The translations under genes were made by a program, and so were the position numbers. This document shows positions 25,520-34,883 of a stretch of DNA of 64,000 nt, one piece after another (the first letter of the stretch is position 1; each line of letters opens with the position of its first letter). The notes under the pieces were generated by a model. The model was not told the origin of the DNA and did not search any database. It worked only from the letters and a program-made list of their open reading frames with translations. The stretch is from the NCBI GenBank assembly GCA_963535465.1, contig CAUSWF010000006.1, positions 1-64,000 of the forward strand. The letters run 5' to 3'. Source of the stretch: CAUSWF01 sp963535465 (lineage in GTDB: Bacteria > Bacillota_I > Bacilli_A > RF39 > UBA660).

Positions 25520-25912
25520 TCAATTGTTATTTAATTTATTTATCTCTTTTATTATCCATTTTTTCTTTAATATTAAAATAGTTGCGATTGGCACTACTAG
25601 AGGTAATAATATTGGAAACATATTAATTAAAGATAATATTGTCGCATTTTTTTTAAAAGTTGTTTGGTCTTGTGCAAAATTATCATTTACTTTAGTAGAT
25701 ACATTATTTAAATATGATTCTAAGAATCCATTTTTATCAAATGTTATTTTTAATATATAAACTAGTATTAGCATTAATATTATAATTAAAAAATATACTA
25801 TAACCATTTTAGTTGCGACTTTATCGCACACTTTTATCTTATCTTCTATAGAAAGGTTTTTTGCTTCTTCTATATCATTAGTCCAATTTTTGGCTCTTTC
25901 TTTTTTATCCAT
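25520..25912 (-). CDS. Small membrane protein of unknown function
   Basis: 130 residues: charged N-terminus (MDKKERAKNWTNDIEEAKNL), membrane helix (MVIVYFLIIILMLILVYIL), a polar stretch with no Cys that should be outside, and a second helix (MFPILLPLVVPIATILILK) ending in a Lys/Asn tail. No family recognised. Stop is TGA, with an in-frame TAA three codons later. It stands alone between clpB's terminator and the leuS leader. Confidence 0.55.
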   Translation of the reverse strand: MDKKERAKNWTNDIEEAKNLSIEDKIKVCDKVATKMVIVYFLIIILMLILVYILKITFDKNGFLESYLNNVSTKVNDNFAQDQTTFKKNATILSLINMFPILLPLVVPIATILILKKKWIIKEINKLNNN

Positions 25913-25941
25913 AGGTCCCTCTAAACTTATTATATCATTAT

Positions 25942-25980
25942 AAAAAAGTTATTAACAATAATAGTTAATAACTTTTTTTT
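25942..25980 (-). terminator. Intrinsic terminator of clpB
   Basis: Minus strand AAAAAAGTTATTAAC / GTTAATAACTTTTTT stem with a 7-nt loop, 3 bp downstream of the clpB stop. The A/T tracts on both sides could make it work in either direction. Confidence 0.85.
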
Positions 25981-25982
25981 AT

Positions 25983-28082
25983 TTACATTGTTTCTTTTAT
26001 TACAAATTCATTATTAGCATAGTCAATTAATACTTTAGTATTTGGTTTTACTTTTTCTTCTAGTATTGCATGTGATAATAGTGTTTCTATTTCACGTGAT
26101 ACTGTTCTTTTTAGAGGTCTTGCTCCAAAAGTAATATCATATCCTCTTTCTACTAATTCTTCTTTAGCTTTTTCTGATAGATATAGTTTTACATTTATAT
26201 TTTTTAATCTTTCTTCTATTTCTGTAATTATCTTATTTAAGATCTTATAGATATTTTCTTTACTTAGTGTATTAAATACTATTATTTCATCTATTCTATT
26301 TATAAATTCTGGTTTGAATACATTTCTTATTTCATCCATTACTTTATCTGAATTATTTGAAAGTATTTCATTACTTCCTATATTACTTGTCATTATAATA
26401 ATTGTATTTTTAAAGTCAACTGTTCTTCCATTTGAATCAGTACATCTTCCATCATCTAGAATTTGTAATAATAAGTTTAGTACTTCTGGATGAGCCTTTT
26501 CTACTTCGTCAAATAATACTATTGAGTATGGGTTTCTTCTAACTGCTTCAGTTAATTGTCCTCCTTCTTCATATCCTACATATCCTGGAGGAGAACCTAT
26601 TAATCTTGAAACAGAGAATTTTTCCATATACTCACTCATATCAATTCTAATCATATGAGTTTCATCATCAAATAGTTCATAAGCTAAGCTTCTTGCTACT
26701 TCTGTTTTACCAACTCCAGTTGGTCCTAAGAACATAAATGATGCGATTGGTCTTTTTGGATCTTTTATTCCACTACGTGATTTTATAATAGCGTCTGCGA
26801 CTAGTGTTATAGCTTCATCTTGACCTATTACTCTTTTTTCTAGACGTTCTTTTAATTTAAGTAGACGTTCTCTATCGCTTTCTTGTAATTTAGATACTTC
26901 AATATTAGTCCATTTAGATATTACTTTAGCTATATCATCTGGTGTTACTACATTACTTAATATTTTATTAGAATTCTTTTTATTTAAGTTTTCTAATTCT
27001 TTTTCTAATGTTGGAATTGTTCCGTGTTTTAGTATTGCTGCTTTTTCTAAATCATAATTTGATTCAGCTTGTTCTAGTTCAAATTTCTTTTTATTAATTT
27101 CTTCCTTTTTATCATTAATTTCTTTAGATATATTTTTTTCTTCATTCCAAGATGATTCTAGTTTTTCTTCTTTTTCTTTTAAAGTGATTAGTTTATTTTC
27201 TATTTCTTTTTTTCTATTTAAACTTATTTCATCTTTTTCTTTTTTTAGAGCTTCTTTTTCTATTTCTAGTTTCATTATTTCATGATGTAAGTTATCTAAT
27301 TCTATTGGTACACTGTCCATTTGTACTTTTATAGTTGATGCGGCTTCGTCTATTAAATCGATTGCTTTATCAGGTAGATAACGGTCTGTTATATATCTAT
27401 TAGACATTGTTGCAGCTGCGATTATGGCACTATCTTTTATTTCTACTCCATGATGTATTTCATATTTGTCTTTTATTCCACGTAGTATTGTTATTGTATC
27501 TTCTACTGTTGGTTCTTTTACTAATACTTTTTGGAAACGTCTTTCTAGGGCACCATCTTTTTCTATATATTCACGATACTCTTTTAGAGTAGTTGCGCCT
27601 ATTAGATGAATATCTCCACGAGCTAGCATAGGTTTTAAGATATTAGATGTATCCATTGCTCCATCTGTTCTTCCTGTTCCAACTATCATGTGTACTTCAT
27701 CTATAAACATGATTATTTCACCATTTGATTCTTTTACTTTCTTCAATACTTTTTCTAGTCTTTCTTCAAATTCTCCACGATATTTAGCACCTGAAATAAG
27801 TGATGCTAAGTCTAGTTCCCAAATAGTCTTATTTTTTAATGATGATGGTACATCACCTTTTACTATTCTTAAAGCAAGTCCTTCTACTATAGCAGTTTTA
27901 CCTACTCCTGGTTCTCCTATTAATACTGGATTATTTTTAGTTCTTCTAGTTAATATTCTTGTAATTGAACGAATTTCTTCATCTCTTCCAATTACTGGGT
28001 CGATTTTCCCATTTCTTGCATATTCTACTATGTCTCTTCCGTACTTCTTTAGTACATTTTCTTCTTCTTGATTATTATACAT
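25983..28082 (-). CDS. clpB: ClpB-type disaggregase lacking the N domain
   Basis: About 699 residues with two AAA+ modules. D1: Walker A GEPGVGKTA, Walker B IIMFIDEVH; middle coiled coil (LEIEKEALKKEKDEISLNRK and on) of ClpB length; D2: Walker A GPTGVGKTE, Walker B SIVLFDEVEKAHPE, then FKPEFINRIDEIIVF. The roughly 150-residue Clp_N repeat domain is absent: the protein begins about 15 residues before DPVIGRDEEI. ATG 28082 is preceded by GAGGGGTGA; a second ATG at 28097 overlaps that site. A CIRCE operator and SigA promoter precede it, so it is under HrcA heat-shock control. Confidence 0.92.
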   Translation of the reverse strand: MYNNQEEENVLKKYGRDIVEYARNGKIDPVIGRDEEIRSITRILTRRTKNNPVLIGEPGVGKTAIVEGLALRIVKGDVPSSLKNKTIWELDLASLISGAKYRGEFEERLEKVLKKVKESNGEIIMFIDEVHMIVGTGRTDGAMDTSNILKPMLARGDIHLIGATTLKEYREYIEKDGALERRFQKVLVKEPTVEDTITILRGIKDKYEIHHGVEIKDSAIIAAATMSNRYITDRYLPDKAIDLIDEAASTIKVQMDSVPIELDNLHHEIMKLEIEKEALKKEKDEISLNRKKEIENKLITLKEKEEKLESSWNEEKNISKEINDKKEEINKKKFELEQAESNYDLEKAAILKHGTIPTLEKELENLNKKNSNKILSNVVTPDDIAKVISKWTNIEVSKLQESDRERLLKLKERLEKRVIGQDEAITLVADAIIKSRSGIKDPKRPIASFMFLGPTGVGKTEVARSLAYELFDDETHMIRIDMSEYMEKFSVSRLIGSPPGYVGYEEGGQLTEAVRRNPYSIVLFDEVEKAHPEVLNLLLQILDDGRCTDSNGRTVDFKNTIIIMTSNIGSNEILSNNSDKVMDEIRNVFKPEFINRIDEIIVFNTLSKENIYKILNKIITEIEERLKNINVKLYLSEKAKEELVERGYDITFGARPLKRTVSREIETLLSHAILEEKVKPNTKVLIDYANNEFVIKETM

Positions 28083-28102
28083 TATATCACCCCTCATTTA
28101 TA

Positions 28103-28130
28103 ATTATACTCATTTATTGGCACTTGTCAA
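28103..28130 (-). promoter_or_regulatory. clpB: SigA promoter of clpB
   Basis: TTGACA (28130-28125), 16-nt spacer, TATAAT (28108-28103) on the minus strand: both boxes are consensus. The CIRCE element overlaps the -35. Confidence 0.88.
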
Positions 28131-28143
28131 TACAGAGTGCTAA
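28117..28143. promoter_or_regulatory. CIRCE operator (HrcA site)
   Basis: TTGGCACTT-N9-GAGTGCTAA on the plus strand; one half matches the CIRCE consensus TTAGCACTC-N9-GAGTGCTAA exactly and the other differs at two positions. It covers the -35 box of the clpB promoter, which fits repression by HrcA. Confidence 0.85.
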
Positions 28144-28169
28144 TAAAAAATATTTTTTTGTGTAAACAT

Positions 28170-28194
28170 AAAAAAGACTTGTTTTATCAAGTCT
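28170..28194 (-). terminator. Intrinsic terminator of the ABC exporter operon
   Basis: Minus strand AGACTTG-ATAAAA-CAAGTCT stem then five T, at the stop of the permease gene. It ends the dnaE-lspA-ABC operon. Confidence 0.85.
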
Positions 28195-30403
28195 ATTCGT
28201 TGGCTTTTAAAGATTTTACCATATCTATTTTAGCTATTTTTTTAATTAATAATTTAGATAAAGTTAGAGTTAATATCAGTGTTAATACTATTGATATTAT
28301 ATATGAGTAAGATTTAATATATACATTCATATCATATTCACTTCCTATTGCGTAAGTATACATATACTTAACAATTCCATATCCTATTGGTTGAGCAAGT
28401 ATTGTTGATATTATACTTATCCATATATTCTGAATAATAAATATTTTACTTATTTTTTTATTAGAAAAGCCTAATACTTTTAGTGTTGCGAATTGATACT
28501 CTTTATCAGTAAATGATAATATACTCATATTGTATATTATTACTCCTCCTAAAATTATAGATAATATAACCAACATTACTATAGTTTTTATAAGCATATT
28601 AGTCATATTCATTATACCTTCATTTATATCTTTAATACTTTGTATTTTATTAACATTAGAGTCTTTTATTTTTTTATTAGAATAAATTGTATCAGGTAAA
28701 TATTTTAAACCAAGTTTCTCATAAGTTTTTCTACTCATAGTGATATTTTGATTAGAATGGTCTTTATTTATTCCAGTTATTTCTACTGTATATATTTCAT
28801 TATTACCTTTTATTTTAAAACTTAGTTTATCACCTATTTTTTTATTTAATTTTTTTGCTAATTTTCTTGTTGCGAATAAACCATCTTTTAGATTAATTTC
28901 TTTATTATTTTTATCTATTAATCTAATCATCCCTTTAGTATCATCTACAAATAAATTATTATTTTTACCATTTATTTCTATTGGTAATCTTTTTGATGTA
29001 TTATTATATTCTTTTGTATTATCTATGATGCTACCTTTATACTCATATCTATTTATTACTTTACTTTCTAAATATAAGTAATTATTCATAGTATCATATA
29101 ATCCAAATCCAGTTATCACTAAAAGAGTTGATCCGGTTATACCTATAAGTGTAGTTATAGTTCTAAATTTATTTCTATAAATATCTCTTATATTCCACTT
29201 AGATTCAAATGATAGTTTTAATTTCTTTAGATTTAGGTTTCTTGATTTATTTGAGGAAGTTTCTCCTCTTAATATATTAGCTGGTTTTTCTTTTAATATA
29301 TGTCTTACTGATAAGTATGAAGTTAGTGATATTATTACTACTATAAATATAATCATGTATAAGTTATTTATTCCTAATGTTACATCTCCATTTGGTACAT
29401 CAAATACTTTCATTTCTAAACCCATAAAGAATTTTCCTAGAGTATTTAGTCCTAGTATAGCTCCTAGAATTGATGCGATTAGGCTTATATAAAATCCATA
29501 AGATATATAGTGTATTCCTATTCTTAAATTACTATATCCTAATGCTTTTAAAGTACCTAGATTTATTCTATCTTTTTTTACTAATCTTATCATTGTTGTG
29601 ATTAAGCAAAGTATTGCGATAAGAACAAATAGACCACTAAATATTCCTATATAAGATTTTCCTTCTTCTATTTCACTTTGATATACCAAATAACTCTTTG
29701 TATCTTTACTTTGTATTATTATTTTATTAGAGAAATTCTTTTCTATTTCTTCTTTTAATTTATTATAGTTATTTGTTTTTATCATAACAGTAGAATATAT
29801 TAAATAATTTTTTGGTATTTCTAATATATTTTGCACTTCTTCTAACGACATGTAGGCATATGCATAATCTTTATGATTAGGGAATACTGTGTTGTCATCT
29901 GGTGTTATATAAACATGATCAGGTGTAGATATTAAACCTAATATTTTTTCTTCTATTTCTTTATCTTTATATTTTAATAATATTTTGTCCCCTACTTCTA
30001 ATTTGTTTTCTTCAGCAAATTTTTTATCTATCCAAATACCTTTTTTATTACTAAACTTTTCTCCTTTATGGATGTACATTTTATTTATAGTGTTTTCTTT
30101 TATAAAATTTACTTCTACTTTTTTATTATTTTTTAAATTAAAATTTATTGTTAATTTTTCTTCTATATTTTTTATATATTTTGATTTTTTTAAATTAGCA
30201 AGTTCTTCTTGTGTAGTTTTACCATATATAGTAGCATCAGATAAGTTATAGTCTTTATAGTATTTATTGACACTTTTTTCCATACCTTTCATATAACTAT
30301 CTACTCCAGTATAAGCTGCTAGAGATATTAACACCATTAAAAATATAGTTACGAATTGAGATAAGTTTTTTAATATGTCTCTATACATTTTCTTTAATAA
30401 CAT
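28193..30403 (-). CDS. FtsX/MacB-family ABC transporter permease
   Basis: 736 residues. It has the architecture of a duplicated FtsX permease: an N-terminal helix (FVTIFLMVLISLAAYTGVDS), a large extracytoplasmic MacB-like domain, three helices at residues about 255-370, a second 'RNKFRTITTLIGITGSTLLVITG' type helix region, another extracytoplasmic domain, and three C-terminal helices. Such permeases form mechanotransmission exporters with a LolD-like ATPase; in Firmicutes they handle peptides, antimicrobials or lipoprotein-linked tasks. The ATPase gene is directly upstream, and the two genes are 1 bp apart. Confidence 0.85.
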   Translation of the reverse strand: MLLKKMYRDILKNLSQFVTIFLMVLISLAAYTGVDSYMKGMEKSVNKYYKDYNLSDATIYGKTTQEELANLKKSKYIKNIEEKLTINFNLKNNKKVEVNFIKENTINKMYIHKGEKFSNKKGIWIDKKFAEENKLEVGDKILLKYKDKEIEEKILGLISTPDHVYITPDDNTVFPNHKDYAYAYMSLEEVQNILEIPKNYLIYSTVMIKTNNYNKLKEEIEKNFSNKIIIQSKDTKSYLVYQSEIEEGKSYIGIFSGLFVLIAILCLITTMIRLVKKDRINLGTLKALGYSNLRIGIHYISYGFYISLIASILGAILGLNTLGKFFMGLEMKVFDVPNGDVTLGINNLYMIIFIVVIISLTSYLSVRHILKEKPANILRGETSSNKSRNLNLKKLKLSFESKWNIRDIYRNKFRTITTLIGITGSTLLVITGFGLYDTMNNYLYLESKVINRYEYKGSIIDNTKEYNNTSKRLPIEINGKNNNLFVDDTKGMIRLIDKNNKEINLKDGLFATRKLAKKLNKKIGDKLSFKIKGNNEIYTVEITGINKDHSNQNITMSRKTYEKLGLKYLPDTIYSNKKIKDSNVNKIQSIKDINEGIMNMTNMLIKTIVMLVILSIILGGVIIYNMSILSFTDKEYQFATLKVLGFSNKKISKIFIIQNIWISIISTILAQPIGYGIVKYMYTYAIGSEYDMNVYIKSYSYIISIVLTLILTLTLSKLLIKKIAKIDMVKSLKANE

Positions 30404-30404
30404 A

Positions 30405-31100
30405 CTACCACTTCACTTCATCTACATTCTTTATATTTTTATTTTTAGTATTTGATTCTATATGTCCATTTTTTACTCTTATTACTCTATCTGCTACTTC
30501 TGCGATTAGTGAGTTATGAGTAACTACTATTACTGTTGTATCTTTTTGTTTTTTTAATAATTTAATTATTTCTACTCCAGTATATGAATCTAGTGCTCCA
30601 GTTGGTTCATCACAAAGTAGTATTTTAGGTTCTTTAGCAACTGCTCTTCCTATAGATACTCTTTGTTGTTCTCCTCCCGATAATTCATTTGGAAATTTAT
30701 CTAAATGATTTATTAGTCCAACTTCTTCTAATACTTTTTTAGGGTTCTTCTTAGTATTAGTTACATCTTTTACTATTTCTACATTTTCTAGGCATGTAAG
30801 TGATGGTAGGATATTATAAAACTGAAAGATAAATCCTACATCTTTTCCTCTATATTTAGTTAATTCATTATCATTATAATCACTAATTTTATTACTATCT
30901 ACATATATTTCTCCACTAGTTGGATTATCCATTCCTCCTAATAAATTTAATATAGTAGACTTACCTGCTCCACTTGGTCCAAGTATTACGACAAATTCAT
31001 TTTTTTCTATGTGAAAAGATATATTATCTAGTGCCACATATTCTTTTTCTCCTATTTTGTATACTTTTGATACATCTTTAAACTCTATATACTTTTTCAT
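30405..31100 (-). CDS. ABC transporter ATP-binding protein (LolD/MacB type)
   Basis: 231 residues: Walker A LGPSGAGKST, Q-loop GFIFQFYNILPSL, signature NELSGGEQQRVSIGRA, Walker B ILLCDEPTGALD, switch His in VVTHNS. The 'PTGALD' and LPSL context is that of the MacB/LolD/YknY group, which pairs with FtsX-like permeases. It energises the permease encoded next. It lies 9 bp downstream of lspA in the same operon. Confidence 0.93.
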   Translation of the reverse strand: MKKYIEFKDVSKVYKIGEKEYVALDNISFHIEKNEFVVILGPSGAGKSTILNLLGGMDNPTSGEIYVDSNKISDYNDNELTKYRGKDVGFIFQFYNILPSLTCLENVEIVKDVTNTKKNPKKVLEEVGLINHLDKFPNELSGGEQQRVSIGRAVAKEPKILLCDEPTGALDSYTGVEIIKLLKKQKDTTVIVVTHNSLIAEVADRVIRVKNGHIESNTKNKNIKNVDEVKW

Positions 31101-31108
31101 AATCCTCC

Positions 31109-31552
31109 TTATAACCTTTTTATAAAGTCTTTTTTAAATTCTTTTATAATTAACAATATTATACCTAGGACTATCAGAGAGTCTGCTAGATTAAATACTG
31201 GAAAATTAGATATTTCTATATAGTCTATTACTCCATTATATAATAGACGATCAAATAAATTTCCTACTATTCCTCCTAGAATTATTCCAAGTTCAAAATA
31301 GTCATTTTCTATATTATTTTTCTTTATATAATAATTTAGTAGTACTAATATAATTATAGTTATTAATATTAATAGTGTATTATTATTTCTAAGTATAGAA
31401 AAGGCTGCGCCTGTATTAATTACATTAGTTATTTTAAATAAGTTAGGAATAATTACTATATCTTTTGTTATATTTGTTTTTATAAACAATTTTATTAATT
31501 GGTCTATTATAATAGCAATTACTGATATTTTATATAAGTTTTCTTTTTTCAT
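31109..31552 (-). CDS. lspA: Lipoprotein signal peptidase
   Basis: 147 residues, four membrane helices. Family motifs are all present: DQLIKLFI near the N-terminus, NTGAAFSIL, GGIVGNLFDRLLY (first catalytic Asp) and FPVFNLADSLI (second Asp). It removes signal peptides from diacylglyceryl-modified prolipoproteins in the membrane. ATGA overlap with the dnaE stop indicates coupling. Confidence 0.95.
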   Translation of the reverse strand: MKKENLYKISVIAIIIDQLIKLFIKTNITKDIVIIPNLFKITNVINTGAAFSILRNNNTLLILITIIILVLLNYYIKKNNIENDYFELGIILGGIVGNLFDRLLYNGVIDYIEISNFPVFNLADSLIVLGIILLIIKEFKKDFIKRL

Positions 31553-34488
31553 TTTTCTTCCTTAAGATTAGTTATCTTATCTACTATAATTTGATATTCT
31601 GATAATCTTCTTTCTACTTTACCCTCTATTTTTAATAAGTCCCCTCTAGATATGTCAGCGTATTTAATATATGTATTTGGGAATAGAGTAAATGATGCGT
31701 TAGATGTAGAATCAGATGCGGTTACAAACATCATTTTTTCATTATTTTTAGTACTTATTACTTTAGTTCTTTCTACTAATACTAATGCTTTTATTCTTTT
31801 ATTTAGATTTTCTTTTATAGTATTTAGTTTTATACAATCAGGATTATTAATTTCATATTTTTTGGTTGGATGATTTGATAAATAGAATCCAAATAATTCT
31901 TTTTCTTTTTCTAATAAATACTCATCACTATAATCTTTTTGATAATCTATTTCTGGTTTTGGTATTAAGTTTTCATCCATATCTTTAGTTAATTCTCCAT
32001 AGTTAAACAGATTATCTAAATTATATATTAGTGTTGCTCTATTATAGGAGAATTCTTTAAATACTCCGGCATATACTAATGTTTCTAATGTTTTTATACC
32101 AATACCTCTTTTTGTTAATCTACTTATAGAGTTATAGATATCAGTAAATACTCCATTTTTTCTTTCTTCTAATATAGTAGATGATGTTACTTTACCAATT
32201 GATTTTATATTAGATAATGGGAATACTAGTGAATTATCTTTTATAGAGTATACTTCTTCACTTAAATTAATTGTTGGTTTAATTATATTTATCCCTTCAC
32301 TTGATGCTTCTTTTATATATTCACTTGTTTTTGATTCTGATCCTATTACACTTGTTAATAAATGTTTAAAGAACACTAGTGGATAATGCTTTTTTAGATA
32401 GGCCTGTTTATAAGCTATTAGTGAATAAGCTACTGAATGAGATTTATTAAATCCATAGCCTGCAAATTTTAGTATTAAATCAAATAGGCGTTTTGCTTCT
32501 TCTTTATTTCTTCCTAATGATACAGATTTTGAAATAAATTCTTCTTGATTAGATTTCAATAAATCTACTTTCTTTTTAGATACTGCTCTTCTTAGTAGGT
32601 CTGCTTCTCCTAAAGTGTATCCTGCATATATTCTTGCGACTTCTATGATTTGTTCTTGATAGACCATTATACCATATGTTTCTTTTAGAACTTCTTCTAA
32701 ACAATTATTTATATAAGTAATTTTTTCTTCTTTATGTCTTCTTCTAATAAATGATGGTATATTTTCAGCTGCTCCTGGACGGAAAAGTGCTATTGCTGAT
32801 AAGATATCTTCAAATGTATTAGGTTCTAATCTTTTTAAGAAACTTCTCATTCCTTCACTTTCAAATTGGAATATTCCACAAGTAGATGCATCACTAAATA
32901 CTTTTATAGTTTCTTTATCATCTAGCGGTATATCTTTAAAAGATACTTCTTCATTATAATAATTTTTTATATCTTTTAATATTTCATCTATTGTAGTTAA
33001 ATTTATTAGTCCTAAAAAGTCCATTTTATAAAATCCCATAGGTTCTATATATTCATTTGTATACGCTGATAGATACATTCCATCACTATACGTTAGTGGA
33101 ATTAAATTTGATATATCTTCATTACATATTACTATTCCAGATGGATGAGTCATAGTATGTCTAGGTATTCCTTCTAGTTTAGTTGCGATATTAAACATTT
33201 TAGTTAGTGTTATATCAGAGTCTATTCTTGCTTTAAATGTAGGATTATTATTATAAACTTCTTTTAGTTTTGATTTGAATGTTATAAATTTAGATAAACC
33301 ATCTATTTTATGAGGTGGTATATTCATAACTCTAGCTACATCTCTCATTGCTTGTTTAGCTGCTAAAGTACCAAATGCTACTATTCCAGAAATTTGGTTT
33401 TCTCCATATTTTTTCTTGCAATAATCTATTACTTCATCTCTTCTTGTATCAGGAAAGTCCGTATCTATATCAGGCATAGATTTTCTTTCTGGATTTAGGA
33501 ATCTTTCAAATAATAATCCATATTTTATTGGATCTATATCTGTTATTCCTAGGGTATAAGCTACTAAACTTCCTACGGCAGAACCTCTTCCTGGTCCTAC
33601 TAATATATTTGATTTTTTAGCATATTTAATATAGTCATATACAACTAAGAAATAATTAGAAAATCCCATTTTAGATATTATTTCTATTTCTTTAGTCAAT
33701 CTCTTTTTATATACTTCACTTACATTATTATTTAATCTTTTATATAGTCCTTTTTTACTTAATTCAAATAAGTACATATCAGAGTTTTCTACTGGATATA
33801 TTGGTAATAAATTACCTAATTTAGGTAGTTCTATATTTATACTATCTGATATTTTTATAGTATTAATTAGACCAGTATTATCTGTTAAATTATATATATT
33901 GTTTATATTTAAAGAATGATTATCTATATCATAAATAATATTATCTATAGATGTTTTACCGTCTCTTATTAAGTAGATATACTTTAATTCTTCTTTACTA
34001 TTTTCTTCTAAATATAAATTTTCTCTAAAAAAGACTACATTTTTAGTAAGTAATAATGCATTTAGTTCTTCCTCTTTATTATTATATCCTAGATATGTAT
34101 CTTCATATATTTTTTCTATTTTAGAAATATCATTTTTATATTTACATGGTATTACTGCGATTAAATTAGAATTATATTCTATTAGGTCTTCTAATGTTAA
34201 TTTTTCTTTGGAAGATATTGTAGATAATTTAATTAGATTTTGATATCCTTTATAGTCTTTAGCATATAAAACTATTTTAGAGTCTTCTACTTTTACTTCT
34301 AATCCTACTACTGGGTTAATGTCGTTATTTCTACATTTAGTAATAAACTCTGCCACGGCATACATATTTTCATCTGCGATAGCAATACTTTTTAAATTAT
34401 TTTTTTTAGCATAGTTAATTAAATCATCTATAGATATTAGGGATGATAATAGTGAATATGATGTTTTATTATTTAATGGTATATACAT
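31549..34488 (-). CDS. dnaE: DNA polymerase III alpha subunit, DnaE type
   Basis: 979 residues, C-family polymerase. The N-terminal PHP domain is recognisable (SYSLLSSLISIDDLINYAKK, NPVVGLEVKV), but the metal-binding His of the HxH motif are replaced (PLNNKTSYS), so it should have no PHP nuclease activity. Palm residues in MPDIDTDFPDTRRDEV provide catalytic Asp; the tHhH and C-terminal OB-fold (FVTASDSTSNASFTLFP) follow. Size and layout match Bacillus DnaE, which extends primers on the lagging strand, but which polymerase leads replication here cannot be told. Followed by lspA in an ATGA overlap. Confidence 0.95.
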   Translation of the reverse strand: MYIPLNNKTSYSLLSSLISIDDLINYAKKNNLKSIAIADENMYAVAEFITKCRNNDINPVVGLEVKVEDSKIVLYAKDYKGYQNLIKLSTISSKEKLTLEDLIEYNSNLIAVIPCKYKNDISKIEKIYEDTYLGYNNKEEELNALLLTKNVVFFRENLYLEENSKEELKYIYLIRDGKTSIDNIIYDIDNHSLNINNIYNLTDNTGLINTIKISDSINIELPKLGNLLPIYPVENSDMYLFELSKKGLYKRLNNNVSEVYKKRLTKEIEIISKMGFSNYFLVVYDYIKYAKKSNILVGPGRGSAVGSLVAYTLGITDIDPIKYGLLFERFLNPERKSMPDIDTDFPDTRRDEVIDYCKKKYGENQISGIVAFGTLAAKQAMRDVARVMNIPPHKIDGLSKFITFKSKLKEVYNNNPTFKARIDSDITLTKMFNIATKLEGIPRHTMTHPSGIVICNEDISNLIPLTYSDGMYLSAYTNEYIEPMGFYKMDFLGLINLTTIDEILKDIKNYYNEEVSFKDIPLDDKETIKVFSDASTCGIFQFESEGMRSFLKRLEPNTFEDILSAIALFRPGAAENIPSFIRRRHKEEKITYINNCLEEVLKETYGIMVYQEQIIEVARIYAGYTLGEADLLRRAVSKKKVDLLKSNQEEFISKSVSLGRNKEEAKRLFDLILKFAGYGFNKSHSVAYSLIAYKQAYLKKHYPLVFFKHLLTSVIGSESKTSEYIKEASSEGINIIKPTINLSEEVYSIKDNSLVFPLSNIKSIGKVTSSTILEERKNGVFTDIYNSISRLTKRGIGIKTLETLVYAGVFKEFSYNRATLIYNLDNLFNYGELTKDMDENLIPKPEIDYQKDYSDEYLLEKEKELFGFYLSNHPTKKYEINNPDCIKLNTIKENLNKRIKALVLVERTKVISTKNNEKMMFVTASDSTSNASFTLFPNTYIKYADISRGDLLKIEGKVERRLSEYQIIVDKITNLKEEK

Positions 34489-34657
34489 ATCATCCCTCCT
34501 TGTCTATATTTTATCACAAATAACTATTTCAGTTTAGGTAATTATTGTGAATATTTAATAGAATATAGGTGATATATAGGTTTTTTACTATAAATAATTG
34601 ACTTTTTAGTATATTATATGGTAAAGTTATTAAGCGAAGTCATAAAGGAGGAATATC

Positions 34658-34837
34658 ATGGCAGTTAATGTATCAAATAGACGTGGAAATGTTAAAAATT
34701 TAAGATCACATGCTTTAAACGCTACTAAGAAGAGACAAAATGTTAATCTTCAAGTTTATAGATTAGAAGATGGTACTAAAGTAAGACTTTCTACTAAAGA
34801 AATTAGAACTTTAAAGAAACAAGAAAAAGCTGCTTAA
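34658..34837 (+). CDS. rpmB: Ribosomal protein bL28
   Basis: 59 residues, preceded by AAAGGAGGAAT. The sequence has the L28 core: RGNVKNLRSHALNATKKRQ, NLQVYRLEDGTKVRLSTKEI and a basic tail. The N-terminal C-x2-TGK zinc-type motif of many L28 is absent, since the protein starts just before it (MAVNVSNRRGN), so this is a Cys-free form. It is on the plus strand, divergent from dnaE, with a strong hairpin terminator behind it. Confidence 0.88.
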   Translation: MAVNVSNRRGNVKNLRSHALNATKKRQNVNLQVYRLEDGTKVRLSTKEIRTLKKQEKAA

Positions 34838-34860
34838 TGATAAGCACTTTTTTAATATAA

Positions 34861-34882
34861 AAATACCGATTGCTCGGTATTT
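34861..34882. terminator. Bidirectional terminator between rpmB and the convergent gene
   Basis: AAATACCGA-TTGC-TCGGTATTT perfect 9-bp stem with T runs on both strands, between convergent rpmB and 34884-35567. Confidence 0.92.
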
Positions 34883-34883
34883 T

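Noticed and set aside
34489..34657. Promoter search between dnaE and rpmB
   Set aside because: TTGACT is present at 34598-34603 but no -10 lies at a proper distance; no call made.
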